This document shows, one piece after another, positions 1-9,706 of a DNA stretch of 22,528 nucleotides. The notes beneath the pieces were generated by a model. The model made no database searches. It worked only from the letters and a program-made list of their open reading frames with translations, and was not told the origin of the DNA. The translations under genes were made by a program, and so were the position numbers. The DNA lies in the NCBI GenBank assembly GCA_003427395.1, contig BFEA01000186.1, positions 348,671 to 371,198 of the forward strand. Reading direction: 5' to 3'. This DNA is from Chara braunii (Eukaryota; Streptophyta; Charophyceae; Charales; Characeae). Within the stretch, counting starts at the first letter, position 1; each line of letters starts with the position of its first letter.

Positions 1-90
<90 letters not shown>
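1..90. repeat. (CT)n microsatellite at window start
   Basis: Uninterrupted CT dinucleotides run from base 1 to 84, followed by a slightly imperfect GTCTCT. The tract touches the window edge, so its true length is unknown. The opposite edge of the window ends in (GA)n. Confidence 0.97.
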
Positions 91-91
<1 letters not shown>

Positions 92-896
92 GTGCTCTGT
101 CGTACTTCGGCTATGGCGGCTTCTTCCTTCTTCAGCTTGCTGGCGTGGACAACGGGAACCAACTCCGATACCAGTGAAATCAGACTGCACTCCAAACTTG
201 CTCACAACATTCATACACGCAACTGATGGCAAACCAAACTCTTTCAACTCAGAATCTGCATTGAACTAGTGCGTAAACTCTGTTCAAATCAACTTTACAA
301 CTCGTGGCTATGGCCGCCAAACACTGTCTCCACCATTAGCCGCCTCACTCTCCCTCATGCACACATGTACGAGGATCCACACTGAATGTGCATGCTACAT
401 AGACACACACACTCTGTACACTCTCTCGGTGACAACAGCTGGGCTGCTATGGTCGTCGTCGTCTTCCCCTGGCCAGTTATGGTCGTTGTCTTTTTCACTG
501 CCCACTTCAGCTTCGGGCACCTGCAGACCTCCATGCACAAGTCACCAAGGTAGTGCTTCCGCATGGCTCACAGGCGAATGGATGAATGGCTGGACGCTGC
601 CTCTTTATTTATACTTCTTCGGAGTGCCTCAAAACGTGTGGGACTGGGCCAAAATGCGTGGGCCTGGACCCTTACCGCGTGGGGCCCAGGTCAGGAATCT
701 TCCAAGTCTGGTGCCACGACTCCCCCATCCTGGATTTGCAAGTGCCGAAAGTTCGAACTTCAAGAATTAGTAACTTACAACAACAAAAAGAAAACGAAAG
801 AAAAAGAATTTTGCAGAACTTTAATCCGTCAATTAGTTGTTAATCTTGATAAAGGGTTAGAGTGCTAATCGCTGATTAGCGCCAATCCGGGGTTAG
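91..896. other. Non-coding flank, no gene recognised
   Basis: The stretch contains short open frames with low-complexity translations and no recognisable domain. Bases 780-815 are A-rich. Bases 831-896 are related to 9754-9834 on the other side of the retrotransposon: both contain AATTAGTTGTTAATCTTGAT followed by AGGGTTAGAGTGCTAATCGC and a GATTAGCGCCAATCC segment. The last five bases before the LTR (GTTAG, 892-896) would be one half of a target-site duplication, but the other end of the element is truncated, so this cannot be tested. Confidence 0.6.
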
Positions 897-1238
897 TGCA
901 AGGAAAATGAGGAATAATGAGATGACAATATCCAGATTGCACAATCACATTGAAAGCCAGAGAGTATCACGGTGTCTAGAAAGCAGCATTGCACCAATAA
1001 AACACCAATGGAGAAAAGTAACACTGAAAACCAAATAACAATAAGAGCTTGCTCTTGCCACCACCAACATACATGTCCAGGCCCTTCTCCCTACTTGGCA
1101 CTCGGCGCCCAGCCTACTTCCTACATAGCTACCATCTGCCTCCTAATTGACAATGCAACTGTTGACGTCAGCAGCCCACAAAGTACTTGAAGATGTCGCC
1201 CAATGCAGACCATCGCCAATACCAGGTATGTGCCCTAA

Positions 1239-1271
<33 letters not shown>

Positions 1272-1909
1272 TCTCTCTCTCCCTCGACTTACACCCACGT
1301 CTTCCCTCTGTACACCCGAAGACCACCTCTGCGCCTCATTGTATGTCCAAGCCGGCAGCCAGCTATGGAGGTTGGGCTATGGCGCTGCCCTCAACAGCGC
1401 CGTGCTTCACCACACGACCGCATGTGCGCCGCACCTTGGTCCAGCGCTAGCAGCCAGCACGTGAGTGATTGCTCAAGCAGCGCTGCCGCCAGCCAGCAAG
1501 TGCCTGAATAAGCCTCCAAGCAGCGAGCTCTTTCCTATATGGAAAGAGTCTGCCTGCCCCGGCGGCCTGATTGGGTTGGGCCTTTGCCTAGAAGCTTTCG
1601 GTAGGCCCCAGGAAGGTGTGCCTCTGTTGCTGCTCCCGGGCCTCTTTCGGTTGGGCCTCCCATTTGTCTGTGTATGAAGCTGCGATCCTGGCCCAGGGCC
1701 TGTTTTGAGGAAAGGCCTGGAGGCCGTGGAATATCTTTGCTGCTCGGCCTGTGTTTCCCTCAACCAACTGGCGCGTCACAACTGCCTGGACCCCGAATAC
1801 GAAATTAACAGCAATGGGCCTCTGGAGATTTGTTAGGCCCACCTTCACTTAGGACTGACACATCTGTATCGGGGGCCCCTTAGGCCTGCCGAGGACCCAG
1901 ATCCTCGCA
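897..1909 (-). repeat. 3' LTR, full length (~1013 bp)
   Basis: The boundaries are set by three agreeing signals. On the plus strand the repeat begins TGCAAGGA and ends TCCTCGCA, an imperfect inverted pair that gives TG...CA ends on the coding strand. The inner end abuts a purine-rich tract on the coding strand (1910-1924). The first ~598 bases match 9121-9706. It contains a (CAT)10 tract at 1239-1268. I found no convincing TATA box or AATAAA signal on the minus strand. Confidence 0.88.
1239..1268. repeat. (CAT)10 microsatellite inside the 3' LTR
   Basis: Ten CAT units. The equivalent site in the other LTR (9463-9480) has six. The 12-base difference accounts for the whole length difference of the aligned LTR segments. 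Confidence 0.95.
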
Positions 1910-1924
1910 TTCCCTCCTCCCTTA
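1910..1924 (-). promoter_or_regulatory. Polypurine tract (plus-strand primer site)
   Basis: The minus strand reads TAAGGGAGGAGGGAA directly followed by TGCGAGGA, the LTR start. In LTR retrotransposons such a purine run next to the 3' LTR resists RNase H and primes second-strand synthesis. Position, purity and the adjoining TG agree. Confidence 0.87.
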
Positions 1925-1949
1925 CTTCGACAGTCCTCTGCGAAGTCTT

Positions 1950-2200
1950 CTAATCTGCAGGCATCTTTCCCTTGAGTTCTCTTTCATAGCCTGCAATCAC
2001 TTGAGCTGCTGTTCGCTGGAGTTCTTCTCTAGTGAACCACCGATCTTCGCAGGGATTAAGATGGTGTCTGAATCTGACATGATGTTGCATTCTCGGCTTG
2101 AGAGGAAGGCCTTTGCCCCTATTTAGGCACTGGCATCATTCGATGCTCCACGATTCCGTCGATGTCGACTTCACCATCCATGGTTGGGGGCAGCGTTGAC
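1950..2200 (-). pseudogene. Chromodomain-like C-terminal tail of the retrotransposon polyprotein
   Basis: After the integrase C-terminal region the minus strand encodes a segment with VDIDGIVEHR, a stop or frameshift, and then in another frame MQHHVRFRHH followed by EDRWFTREEL. This resembles the chromodomain pattern of chromoviruses (strand, then YLVRWKG-like, then a Trp plus an acidic helix). The last helix ends at a TAG at 1950-1952, only 25 bases before the polypurine tract. In intact elements this domain binds histone marks and steers integration. It is broken here by at least one stop (about 2123) and a frame change. The assignment rests on a short pattern match, so a degenerate, non-canonical chromodomain is the likely call. 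Confidence 0.6.
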
Positions 2201-3290
2201 CGTCTGGAGGAAAATTGTGGTCTCTGCGAAAGGTGCCAGCTTTGAGGCGTGAAAAATTGGGTGTGTGCGTACGTGAGGTGGGATGCAAATCACATAGGAA
2301 GGTCTGTCTATTTGATCCCCAACTATATCTAGGACCTCCCAAGGACTGAAATACTATGGCATCAATATGCCCAGTTCTTGACGCAGTTCAGATGATTTGA
2401 CCCAGAATCTATCACCTACCTGAAAGTTAGAGGGCCGTGTATGCTTATTCTCAGATGCGACAATAGCATATTGAGATTTTCTAATATGCTCGACGGCCTG
2501 CTGCAGCATCTGCTCATACTTGACAGCAAACTCTATGCTACCAGGTGCTGCAGTGGGCTGTTTTTCGGGTAGCAAGAAGTCAAGTGTTGTTCTGGGCTTC
2601 CAACCAAGATGCAATTGGTTGGGAGTCATACCAGTAGTATTGTGCATAACATTGTTATACAGGCTGGCGACGAGAGGTAACTTCTCGTCCCAGTCATTTT
2701 GACTTGGCTTAAAATAATGCAGAAGCAGGTGCTTAATATACTGCTCGGTTCGTTTGTTCTGCCTAGGCATTTGACTCAAGGTGGTTCCCTGATGTCATTT
2801 GCATCTGGGTGCCCATCTGCTCAGCTGTTGACTGCGACATTTCGCTGGTAAATCTTACATCCCTATCACTTACTATAAATGTAGGGAGTCCAAAATTGCA
2901 TACCCAGTTGTCCAGAAACCGTTTGATGACGTAGTCAGTTTTAGCAGTTTCCGGCATAGCGATAAGTCTTGCGTACTTGGAAAAGCGGTCCACTATAGCA
3001 AAGATGTGTCTCTTGCCAGCCCTCCTGGTCACAAGAGTATTCATAAAGTCCATAGACACACTCTGACCAGGACCTTCAGGAATCGGCAAGTGCTTGAGAA
3101 GCCCAAGCGGAGCCTGAGTCCTAGGTTTGTCCCGTTGGCAAACCTGGCAGGTTTCAACGTATTTTTTGGCATCTTCCATCATAAAAGGCCACCAGAATCT
3201 CTGCACTAAGTTAGCTGAAGTCTTCTTATAACCGAAATGGTCAGTTGCATCATGACATTCTCCTAAAAACAAACTACGAAGAGACTCTCT
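2201..3290 (-). pseudogene. Integrase of Ty3/gypsy element (HHCC, DDE, C-terminal domain), disrupted
   Basis: The N-terminal zinc-binding HHCC region is visible (GECHDATDHFGYKK near 3233-3262, then CQVCQRDK). The catalytic core has its first Asp in SMDFM (codon 3048-3050) and its second in VSDRD (2865-2867). A TAG at 2763-2765 stands just two codons before the expected catalytic Glu (2757-2759). That Glu lies 35 residues after the second Asp, as expected for a DD35E enzyme. A frameshift follows near 2730, after which the C-terminal part continues (KPSQNDWDEKLPL, LGWKPRT, FQVGDRFWVK). A further stop near 2368 precedes GPWEVLD-like and HPIFHASKLAPF motifs. Integrase inserts the cDNA into the host genome. 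This copy cannot make a full enzyme. The TAG fits a CAG-to-TAG transition. Confidence 0.93.
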
Positions 3291-3490
3291 ATCTGGGACA
3301 CATAATCTTTTATTCCCTGCCTTCTCAAGAAATAGCAACCCATCTACTATCGTAAATTCATCGGAAGTTACCTTATCTTTCGCTTGATGTTTACGAACGA
3401 TCTCATAAATAACTGGATCTTGGTGATAGGCTTCCACCAACGATCGAGTTACATCGTCTGATATACCAAACTGAGTCACTAGCGCGCCCT

Positions 3491-4100
3491 GATAATCTGC
3501 CCTTCGCGATAGTGCATCAACCACTTTGTTGTACTCTCCCTTGATTAGATCAAGTTGATATTCATACATGTCTATCACTTGAATCCATCGTTTGAGTGCG
3601 TCAGAGAGTACAGGTTGTATCTTTATCCAACACAAAGTCTCATGGTCAGACCTCAAGTAGGAGAATCTGCCTAGGTGATAGTGTCTTCAACGGACCAACG
3701 CTTTGTAGAGGGTATAGAGCTCACGCTTATACGTGGACTTTGCTAACTTTTGAGATGGCATCTTCTTACTCATGCACTCGATGGGCCTCAACTTTTTCCC
3801 CTCGTTTTGCACAAGGACCGCGCCTATGCCATATTGGTTGGCGTCTGTGGTCACGACAAAGGGCTGCTCAGGATCTGGAAGTTTGAGGACTTCATAATGT
3901 GTCAGAGCATACTTCAATTTCTTGAAGCTTGCTTCACACTCTTCGGTCCACTCCCAAGGGGTGTTAAGGCGATTTAGATCTGTTAATGGGGAAGCTATAG
4001 TACTATAGTTTTTAACAAACGGATGATAGTAGGTCGTCATCCCCAAAAATGATCGGATCTTAGTAACATTAGTAACAGTTTGAGGTTTGGGCCAGTCTCA
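3491..4100 (-). pseudogene. RNase H of Ty3/gypsy element, interrupted by a stop
   Basis: RNase H removes the RNA strand during reverse transcription. The minus-strand product contains the tether YYHPFVKNYS, then PFVVTTDANQYGIGAVL with the first catalytic Asp, KRELYTL with the Glu, and LRSDHETL with a later Asp. The domain ends before the linker KGEYNKVVDALSRR, which is typical of gypsy polyproteins. One TGA lies at 3687-3689, in frame, where family members usually have Trp, so a single TGG-to-TGA transition explains it. Apart from this stop, the frame continues straight into the integrase section down to about 2766. The border with RT near 4050-4100 is approximate. Confidence 0.92.
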
Positions 4101-4324
4101 TATGCTGGCCACTTTGGCATCGTCCGACCTCAACCCATCCATAAAACATTCATGACCCAAATACAAGATCTTGGTGCGACCAAACTCGCATTTCTCCAAG
4201 TTGACCTTGTACTACCTTCTTAACCCGAAAAAAACGTACGTACCTTGTATACGAATACACGTACATACGTTATAGAACGAGTTTTAGGATAAGGATACAA
4301 CTTTTTAGAAGACTGTTGTACCGC

Positions 4325-4655
4325 CATTGTTTTTATTTTTATCTCAAATTTCATTGGGAATTTCGCCTAGACCCTCAGGCAAAAGTTGTTTGCATTGCAA
4401 GGTTGTACAACATACTTTTGTTTCGGATTTTTTATTGAAGTTTTTTTTTTAATTGAAATTCTAAAAAATTCAGTAAAAAACATTTTCATCCTCGTTTTTA
4501 TTTTTTTATCAATTTTTTTCGCGAATTTCGATAAGACCCTCTGGCAAACGTTGTTTGTATTGCATTGTTGTATAACATTTTATTTTTTTCGGATTTTTTT
4601 TTTTTTTTTGAAAAATCAAAGTTCCAAAAATTCGAATACAACATACGTACGTTGT
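4325..4655. repeat. Two-copy ~165-bp tandem duplication inside the MITE
   Basis: Starting at 4356 the first copy reads GGGAATTTCGCC, then AGACCCTC, GGCAAA and GTTGTTTGCATTGCA. Starting at 4521 the second reads GCGAATTTCGAT, then AGACCCTC, GGCAAA and GTTGTTTGTATTGCA. The offset is 165 bases. Both copies continue into a CGGATTTTTT run. Confidence 0.8.
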
Positions 4656-4662
4656 ATTCGAA
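4631..4662. repeat. Palindrome with 12-bp perfect arms
   Basis: TTCGAATACAAC, an 8-base spacer ATACGTAC, then GTTGTATTCGAA. Related ATACGTAC/ACGTACGT motifs occur near both ends of the inserted element, so this may be an internal copy of the subterminal repeat. Confidence 0.9.
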
Positions 4663-5472
4663 CGTATGTTCAATTCGGGGAAAAACAAGCAATTTCTGAA
4701 AACCCGATTTCCAGAGGTAATTCGAATAGAACATACGTACACTTTTTTCGGGTTAAGAAGGTAGTGTTGTCTTAAGAAACCTAGCACTGTTTTCAAGTGC
4801 TCATCGTGCTCCTCTATAGTCTTACTAAAGATAAGGATATCGTCGAGGTACACGACGATAAACTTGTCTAAGTAATCATGAAAAATCCTATTCATTGCGT
4901 GTTGGAATGTTTCAGGGGTATTGCATAGGCCAAAGGGCATCACCACAATCTCCTACAGACCGTACCTGGTCTGGAAAACGGTTTTGTGTTGGTCCTGAGG
5001 TCTAATGGCAATTTGATGGTATTCGGACTTTAGATCTGTTTTAGTACCGACATCCCTGCACCCTATCACAGTAGGTCGTCGATGCGGGGTAGGGGCTCTG
5101 TGTTCTTTACGGTGATGGCATTGAGGCCCCTATAGTCAATGCACATCCTTAAGGTACCTCCCTTCTTAGGAACAAATAAGATTGCAACACCGTAAGGAAA
5201 GGTACTAGGCCGAATCCATCCCTTCTTTGTGAGCTCTTTGAGTTGGCGGCGGAGCTCATCCAACTCCGCAGGAGACATCCTATAGATCCGTCCTCTAGGT
5301 ACTTTGCTACCAGGGACGACTTCCATCGCGTGGACAACCTCCCTTTCCACCACACCTGTGGGCTCCTCAAAAAGGTCTGAATACTGTGCAACGACTGCTT
5401 CTATCTTTGGGGTTGATTTTACGGCTCCCCTTTCTCAAAGACAAAGACTAAGTACATGCCTTTCTCACAATT

Positions 5473-5952
5473 CTATTTATACCAATAGAAAGACGATGCA
5501 CCCATGCACCCGTAGTTTTCCACTAGACTGCTAGCTTTAAACTTTTGTCGTCTAACGGTTCTACCATTGGGCAACGTGTAGATCATCACCTTTCTATCCC
5601 AATGGAATTGAGGTTGAGCAACCTCGAGGTAGTATATACCTAGCAGCATGTCGAATGGCAGTTCGTCGCTTACAAGGAACGAGATTTTATGTCTCAGTTC
5701 CCCTCCTCCATAGGAGAAGGTGCAGACTTCGTCCTTGACATAGTCTTGTACAACCATGCGGTGCTTGTTGGCTAGCATTGATGCTACAGATCTACTGAGC
5801 CGCTGCAATTGGTCCCCTAAGTGCAGCCTACCCACACAAGGCCGACTAATGAAGTTCCGTGTAGAGCCTATGTCTGCGAAGGCACCCACTTTGCGGCCAC
5901 CTACATCAACCTCTAGCACGAAATGTTCACCTCTAGGACCTTTACTTGTCAT
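5473..5952 (-). pseudogene. Retropepsin-like aspartic protease of the gypsy element, active site altered
   Basis: The open frame encodes a ~110-residue protease region: GGRKVGAFAD, then the active-site triad position, then STRNFIS and later PFDMLLGIYYL, the usual second motif (hydrophobic-hydrophobic-G). In retropepsins the active site is Asp-Thr/Ser-Gly. Here the codons at 5866-5874 read Asp-Ile-Gly, which a single C-to-T change (ACA to ATA on the coding strand) would produce. Loss of the Thr hydroxyl is expected to weaken or abolish cleavage. The enzyme would normally cut Gag-Pol into mature proteins. The frame is open for 159 codons, so the amino-acid change is the main visible lesion. Its start Met is simply the first in the frame, because the protein would normally come from a polyprotein. 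Confidence 0.88.
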
Positions 5953-6148
5953 CGCCCAAGAATCTTTGGGTCCTTACCTGACCACTCAGTCTTTAACTCT
6001 TCTAGGGAGTCGGACACATCTCTCGAACAGAGCATCGGTGGGTCTGAATGTGTTTGCGGGGTGATGGATGGGTGATTAGCCTTGGCCAATGCCTAAGGTG
6101 GGGAAGGCAACGTTACCACTTCAGCACGAGTAAGAGCGGCTAACACTG

Positions 6149-8022
6149 CTACTGGCCCGAGGTGTTTCCCTGCGAAGTGCTCGTAGAAGCACCACCAGGG
6201 TTCGAAGATAAGCCCACCACCATTGGAGAGGCTACCTTCGTGGTGACCTTCTTGCCTCGGCAAGTCCTGGACGTGTGGCCATAATTGCCACAGTTCGGGC
6301 AAGTACCTTTAGCAACTTGGTCCCTCCACACCTCGTAGTCTAAACCAAGTTTTACCCATGCGGGCTTTCCTTGGTCGCCCTGACCCTTGGACCGACCTAC
6401 CTTTTGCTTCCCGGTCCCCCTAGTCTTTTCTTTGATAGGTGCCACAACTCCCCCATCCGAAGTCTCGCTGGCCCCATCCTGCTCTTTGTCTTCCCCATAG
6501 TCTAGGAAATCGTCAATCTCCATCGCCTTGCCATCATGGTCGACGAACATGAGTTGGCCTTTCTTCTTCCAGTCTTGGGGTAGTCTCTTCTTCCTACCAT
6601 CTAACTGTCCATGATGAGCGGACCCAAGCTTGGCCTCTATATCTAAGGCCTTCTTGTTGAACATAGCGAAGCTATGGACGTCGATGTTGGCCTCGTCCAC
6701 CAGTTTATTTTTGACATTTGTGGGCAGACATCTCATATAATCTGTGAGGAGCACTTGCAGGTCGTAACGCACACCAGGTACTACGATCAGACGTTCTACG
6801 GCGTCTGTAACCTCGCGTACGGTCCGGTACCTTTTGGAACAGAGACTGTTGATCACGTCAGTGGACTTCTGAGCCCCTTGAGGGTCATGCCACATATTGT
6901 ACATAGTCTGTACGAAGTCTTCCAATGCCTGGGCTTGGGCCCAGACATTGAAATTATGACCATAGCCCTGTTGTTGCACTAACCCGTTTAACCATCGTGT
7001 TGCCGATCGTTCTAAAAGGGAGGCAGCAACTATAACTTCCTACTCGGGCCTTGTGACCTTGTGCCTCACATAAGTGGGCTCAGTCCTTACCCTGGTATCC
7101 AGGTCCTCATCCTTCTTCTTGTCGCCAGAGAAGGGTTTAGGACTCAGCAAGGGAATCTTGGGCATCCACTGCATGGGTTACTGAGACAGCTTGCTGCGTG
7201 CTAACTTGAGCCTGTCCTGACGATGGGACTGTAGCTGCCACCGTCGTTAATGGTACAAAAGAAGTAATAAGGACCGGACCACTAGCTGCTACTGAACCAT
7301 CTGGAGGGGGGGCATGCCAAACATAGGAGAAAAAGAGGGCCCTACCGGCGACGGCGCTAGTTAGGGACCCACAACCGAAGGGGGAGCTACAGCGTATTGA
7401 GGCTGCCTCATCATTGGACAAGGAGCCTGCAGTGCAGCCAGAATTCGCTTCTGGCCTGGCACTAGTTCGACCAACACTTTCTGCTGCACAACCTGCGTTT
7501 CTACAACGCAGAGGAGGGAGCTACGCAGCGCCTGCATAGCAGGATCAATTGTCGACTTGTCTAGTGCCTCTAGTTTGCCTAGCTCTGCCTCCTAGTTCCT
7601 AATCTAGCTTTCCTCGTTATCGCTCTCTGTCTTCTCTCTGCTGCATCTCTCAACTGCTGCTGCAGCTGATCATGAAGAGCTTCCACTTGGAGGATCTCAT
7701 AATCCTCCGGTGTGAGTCGAGTCTGTTGGCTGACTTTTAAGCCAACAGTCTGACTAGCGGAAACCTGAGAAACACTTTGACTGACCCCTGACGAAGTGGC
7801 CTGGGACGAGGCCTGGGACATGCTGGTGGCGGTAGCCATCACGGCCTGGCTGCTACTGACCTAACCCTCCTTCATGTCGCCCTCTCCCTGGCTTCCCTCC
7901 GCAGCCTCCTTTCCTCTCCTGGAGCCAACTCTTGGAAAGTGATCGGACGACTGAGAGCAGTTCTACGTGTAACTAAGGGGTTCCACTAATCGTTCCTCCT
8001 CACTACTGCTTGCATCACTCAT
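6149..8022 (-). pseudogene. Gag of the gypsy element, multiply frameshifted
   Basis: Gag forms the particle and binds the RNA. The likely start is the ATG at 8022 (MSDASSSEEERL), followed after ~19 codons by a stop. A homologous frame then continues with ALSRPITFQELAPGEERRLRR. A Ser/Gln-rich stretch (7842-7579) and a coiled-coil-like Gln/Arg segment (LHDQLQQQLRDAAERR) follow in other frames. The capsid-type block (KPFSGD, then VIVAAS and ATRWLNGL) spans about 7150-7000 with several frame changes. It continues in a clean 276-codon frame (6979-6149) ending in a CCHC zinc knuckle (CPNCGNYGHTSRTC, 6260-6301) behind a Lys/Gly-rich basic stretch. At least three frame changes and several stops make it non-functional. 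Confidence 0.88.
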
Positions 8023-9103
8023 GAGCTACAGTGTGTGTGATCTAAACTAGAATCCACATGGAATCCTACCTCAGCATGACACCCAACCGAGTATGATATA
8101 CAACTATTTTCAGTCAGCCTGGAGAGAAGTAGTCAAGTGGTCAATAGCAACTAATGTCAGATCCTACAGGTAACACTAGTTGTATTTTTAGATTACTCAA
8201 ATACAGAATGCAATGCAGCAGGGAAGATACTATGCTATCTGCAGCTGTCTGTCAGTTACACTAAATAATCAAAAATAAAACAGTTTACCTGTGGAGATGT
8301 ATGCTAGATGGCAGTTTACCTATGGGGGATGACGTCAACAGCGAACAGTTACCAGAATCCTCCCTCTCCTTGTATCCTTCTTGAGTGGTCACTTTGTGTC
8401 AATGCCCTGAGCATCTGGTTGAGCAGCGTGTCTGAAGGTGTGCAATCCGGCCCACCCCGTGGCCCAAGTATATGCCGAACCTGCCAGCCCCTGCACTTTG
8501 TTTACCCTCGTATGCAACGAGCCTTACGCCCGGTTTGATCAGGCTGATCAAAAGGCAGTTTAAGGACAGCCCCCAAGGTCCTCAGGAATTATTTAATGTT
8601 GCAGCCAGGACGACGATCACAGCCACGGTTCAACACCGGAACCCGCCAGAAATATTTATAGCCGGTCTGGTGAGTGTCCCTCAAAGGGCTGGCATGCCCA
8701 GCATGACCTCTATTGCGCAGCAGCAGAACCAAGGACTTGCGGCAAAGCATGCATGTACTAGTCCCAGGGGGTTGGCATGGTGACCGTGAGCCAAGTGCTT
8801 CGTCCAGGGCCCTTCAGAGGCTTCGCCCGTCTCCCACCAACTTGCTGCCCAGGAAGAATGTCGACTCTCAAGGTTGAGCGCTTGCGACACCTCACTGAGA
8901 GGACTCTCAAGACAGAACTCACTTCCTCACAGTAAGAAGTAATGAAGAGGGTAGACAAGGAAGAGAGCAATGTACCTCATAATGCTGCCCCCAACCACAG
9001 ATTTCTCACCGGCAAACTGACATGCATTTATGATGACCGGTCTTTGCCTCAACACAACAAACAACGGAATGTAGTTCCACCTCAGCTTAAATGCCACATC
9101 AGC
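8023..9103 (-). other. Long untranslated leader between primer-binding site and gag
   Basis: About 1.08 kb separates the primer-binding site from the probable Gag start. I see no conserved domain in any frame on either strand. The phrase CAGTTTACCT occurs twice close together (8281-8320). Long leaders are common in plant gypsy elements and often hold packaging signals, but nothing here identifies one. Confidence 0.6.
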
Positions 9104-9117
9104 GAGCTCTGTAACCA
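9104..9117 (-). promoter_or_regulatory. tRNA primer-binding site
   Basis: The minus strand reads TGGTTACAGAGCTC, three bases inside the LTR edge. Its first 12 bases agree at 10 positions with TGGTATCAGAGC, the initiator-methionine tRNA complement commonly used by plant LTR elements. The position fixes the LTR end at 9121 and the polarity of the element. Two transposed bases (TA for AT) could be decay or a different primer tRNA. Confidence 0.82.
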
Positions 9118-9120
9118 AAT

Positions 9121-9706
9121 TGCAAGGAAAATGATCAATAGCGAGATGACAATATCCAGATTGCACAATCACATTGAAAGCTAGAGAGTATCACAGTGTC
9201 CAGAAAGCAGCATTGCACCAATAAAACACCAATGGAGAATAGTAACATTGAAAACCAAGTGTCAATGAGAGCTTGATCTCGCCACCACCAACATATGTGT
9301 CCAGGCCCTTCTCCCTACTTGGCGCTCGGCGCCCAGCCTACTTGCTACACAGCTACTATCTGCGTACTAATCGACAATGCAACTGTTGAAGTCAGCAACC
9401 CGGGAAGTACTTGAAGATGTCGCCCAATGCAGACCATCGCCAATACCAGGTATGTGCCCTCACATCATCATCATCATCATCCTTCTCTCTCTCCCTCGAC
9501 TTACACCCACGTCTTCCCTCTGTACACCTAAAGACCACCTATGCGCCTCACTGCATGTCCAAGCCCACAACCAGCTATGGAGGCTGGGCTATGGCGCTGC
9601 CCTCAGCAGCGCCCTGCTTCACCACACGACCGCACGTGCGCAGCACCTTGGTCCAGCGCTAGCAGCCAGCACGCGAGTGATTGCTCCAGCAGCACTGCCA
9701 CCAGCC
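9121..9706 (-). repeat. 5' LTR, truncated
   Basis: It matches 897-1494 of the other LTR with about 92% identity by hand count, and a CAT tract of six rather than ten units. Homology stops abruptly after CCACCAGCC at 9706. The ~415 bases that correspond to 1495-1909, which include the U3 start on the coding strand, are absent. They are replaced by TTGATTAGGG repeat sequence. The loss of the U3 part would remove the promoter region. Confidence 0.88.

Larger units (their letters stand above)
4212..4761. mobile_element. MITE-like non-autonomous DNA transposon nested in the RT region
   Basis: An AT-rich block with terminal inverted repeats interrupts the reverse transcriptase. The ends share CTTCTTAACCCGAAAAAA. 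With the adjoining bases the arms match for 22 bp perfectly (4212-4233 against 4764-4743) and for about 31 bp with two mismatches. The host sequence is repaired exactly if either GTA (4209-4211 and 4761-4763) or TA (4210-4211 and 4762-4763) is taken as the target duplication. A TA duplication would suit Tc1/mariner-type elements and a 3-bp one would suit PIF/Harbinger-type, so the superfamily is unresolved. It has no transposase. Inside are an imperfect ~165-bp tandem duplication (about 4325-4490 and 4491-4655), long T runs and a palindrome at 4631-4662. It postdates the retrotransposon. Confidence 0.88.
4098..5353 (-). pseudogene. Reverse transcriptase of Ty3/gypsy element, split by a MITE and frameshifts
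   Basis: The amino-terminal part (5353-5066) has [10 protein letters not shown], then [14 protein letters not shown] and [15 protein letters not shown], classical gypsy RT blocks. Motif A survives as TDLKSEYHQIAI (Asp codon 5034-5036) but in a shifted frame. At least two frame changes fall between 5040 and 5075, and a TAG stop follows near 4952. The catalytic YLDD box is intact (4839-4850) within VVYLDDILIFSK. Just after FLRQH the coding sequence is cut by the inserted element at 4212-4761. It resumes on the other side with VNLEKCEFGRTKILYLGHE in the same frame, so the insertion interrupted a single tyrosine codon. RT copies element RNA into DNA. This copy cannot encode a continuous enzyme. 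Confidence 0.94.
897..9706 (-). mobile_element. Ty3/gypsy LTR retrotransposon (chromovirus type), decayed, with nested MITE
   Basis: On the minus strand the order is truncated 5' LTR, primer-binding site, long leader, gag with a CCHC knuckle, protease, reverse transcriptase, RNase H, integrase, chromodomain-like tail, polypurine tract and 3' LTR. Protease-RT-RNase H-integrase order defines Ty3/gypsy, and a C-terminal chromodomain is the mark of chromoviruses. The element spans about 8.8 kb including a ~550-bp inserted element inside RT. By hand count the two LTRs differ at about 47 of ~570 aligned bases (~92% identity), plus a CAT-repeat length difference of ten versus six units, so the insertion is old. 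Every coding section carries stops or frameshifts, so this copy is non-autonomous. Readable changes include several C:G to T:A transitions. Confidence 0.95.

Noticed and set aside
2520-3977. Plus-strand frames antisense to integrase and RNase H
   Set aside because: They are shadows of the minus-strand pol coding sequence, without domains of their own.
4386-4775. 129-codon Phe-rich plus-strand frame in the MITE
   Set aside because: Product of T-rich low-complexity DNA; no transposase motifs.
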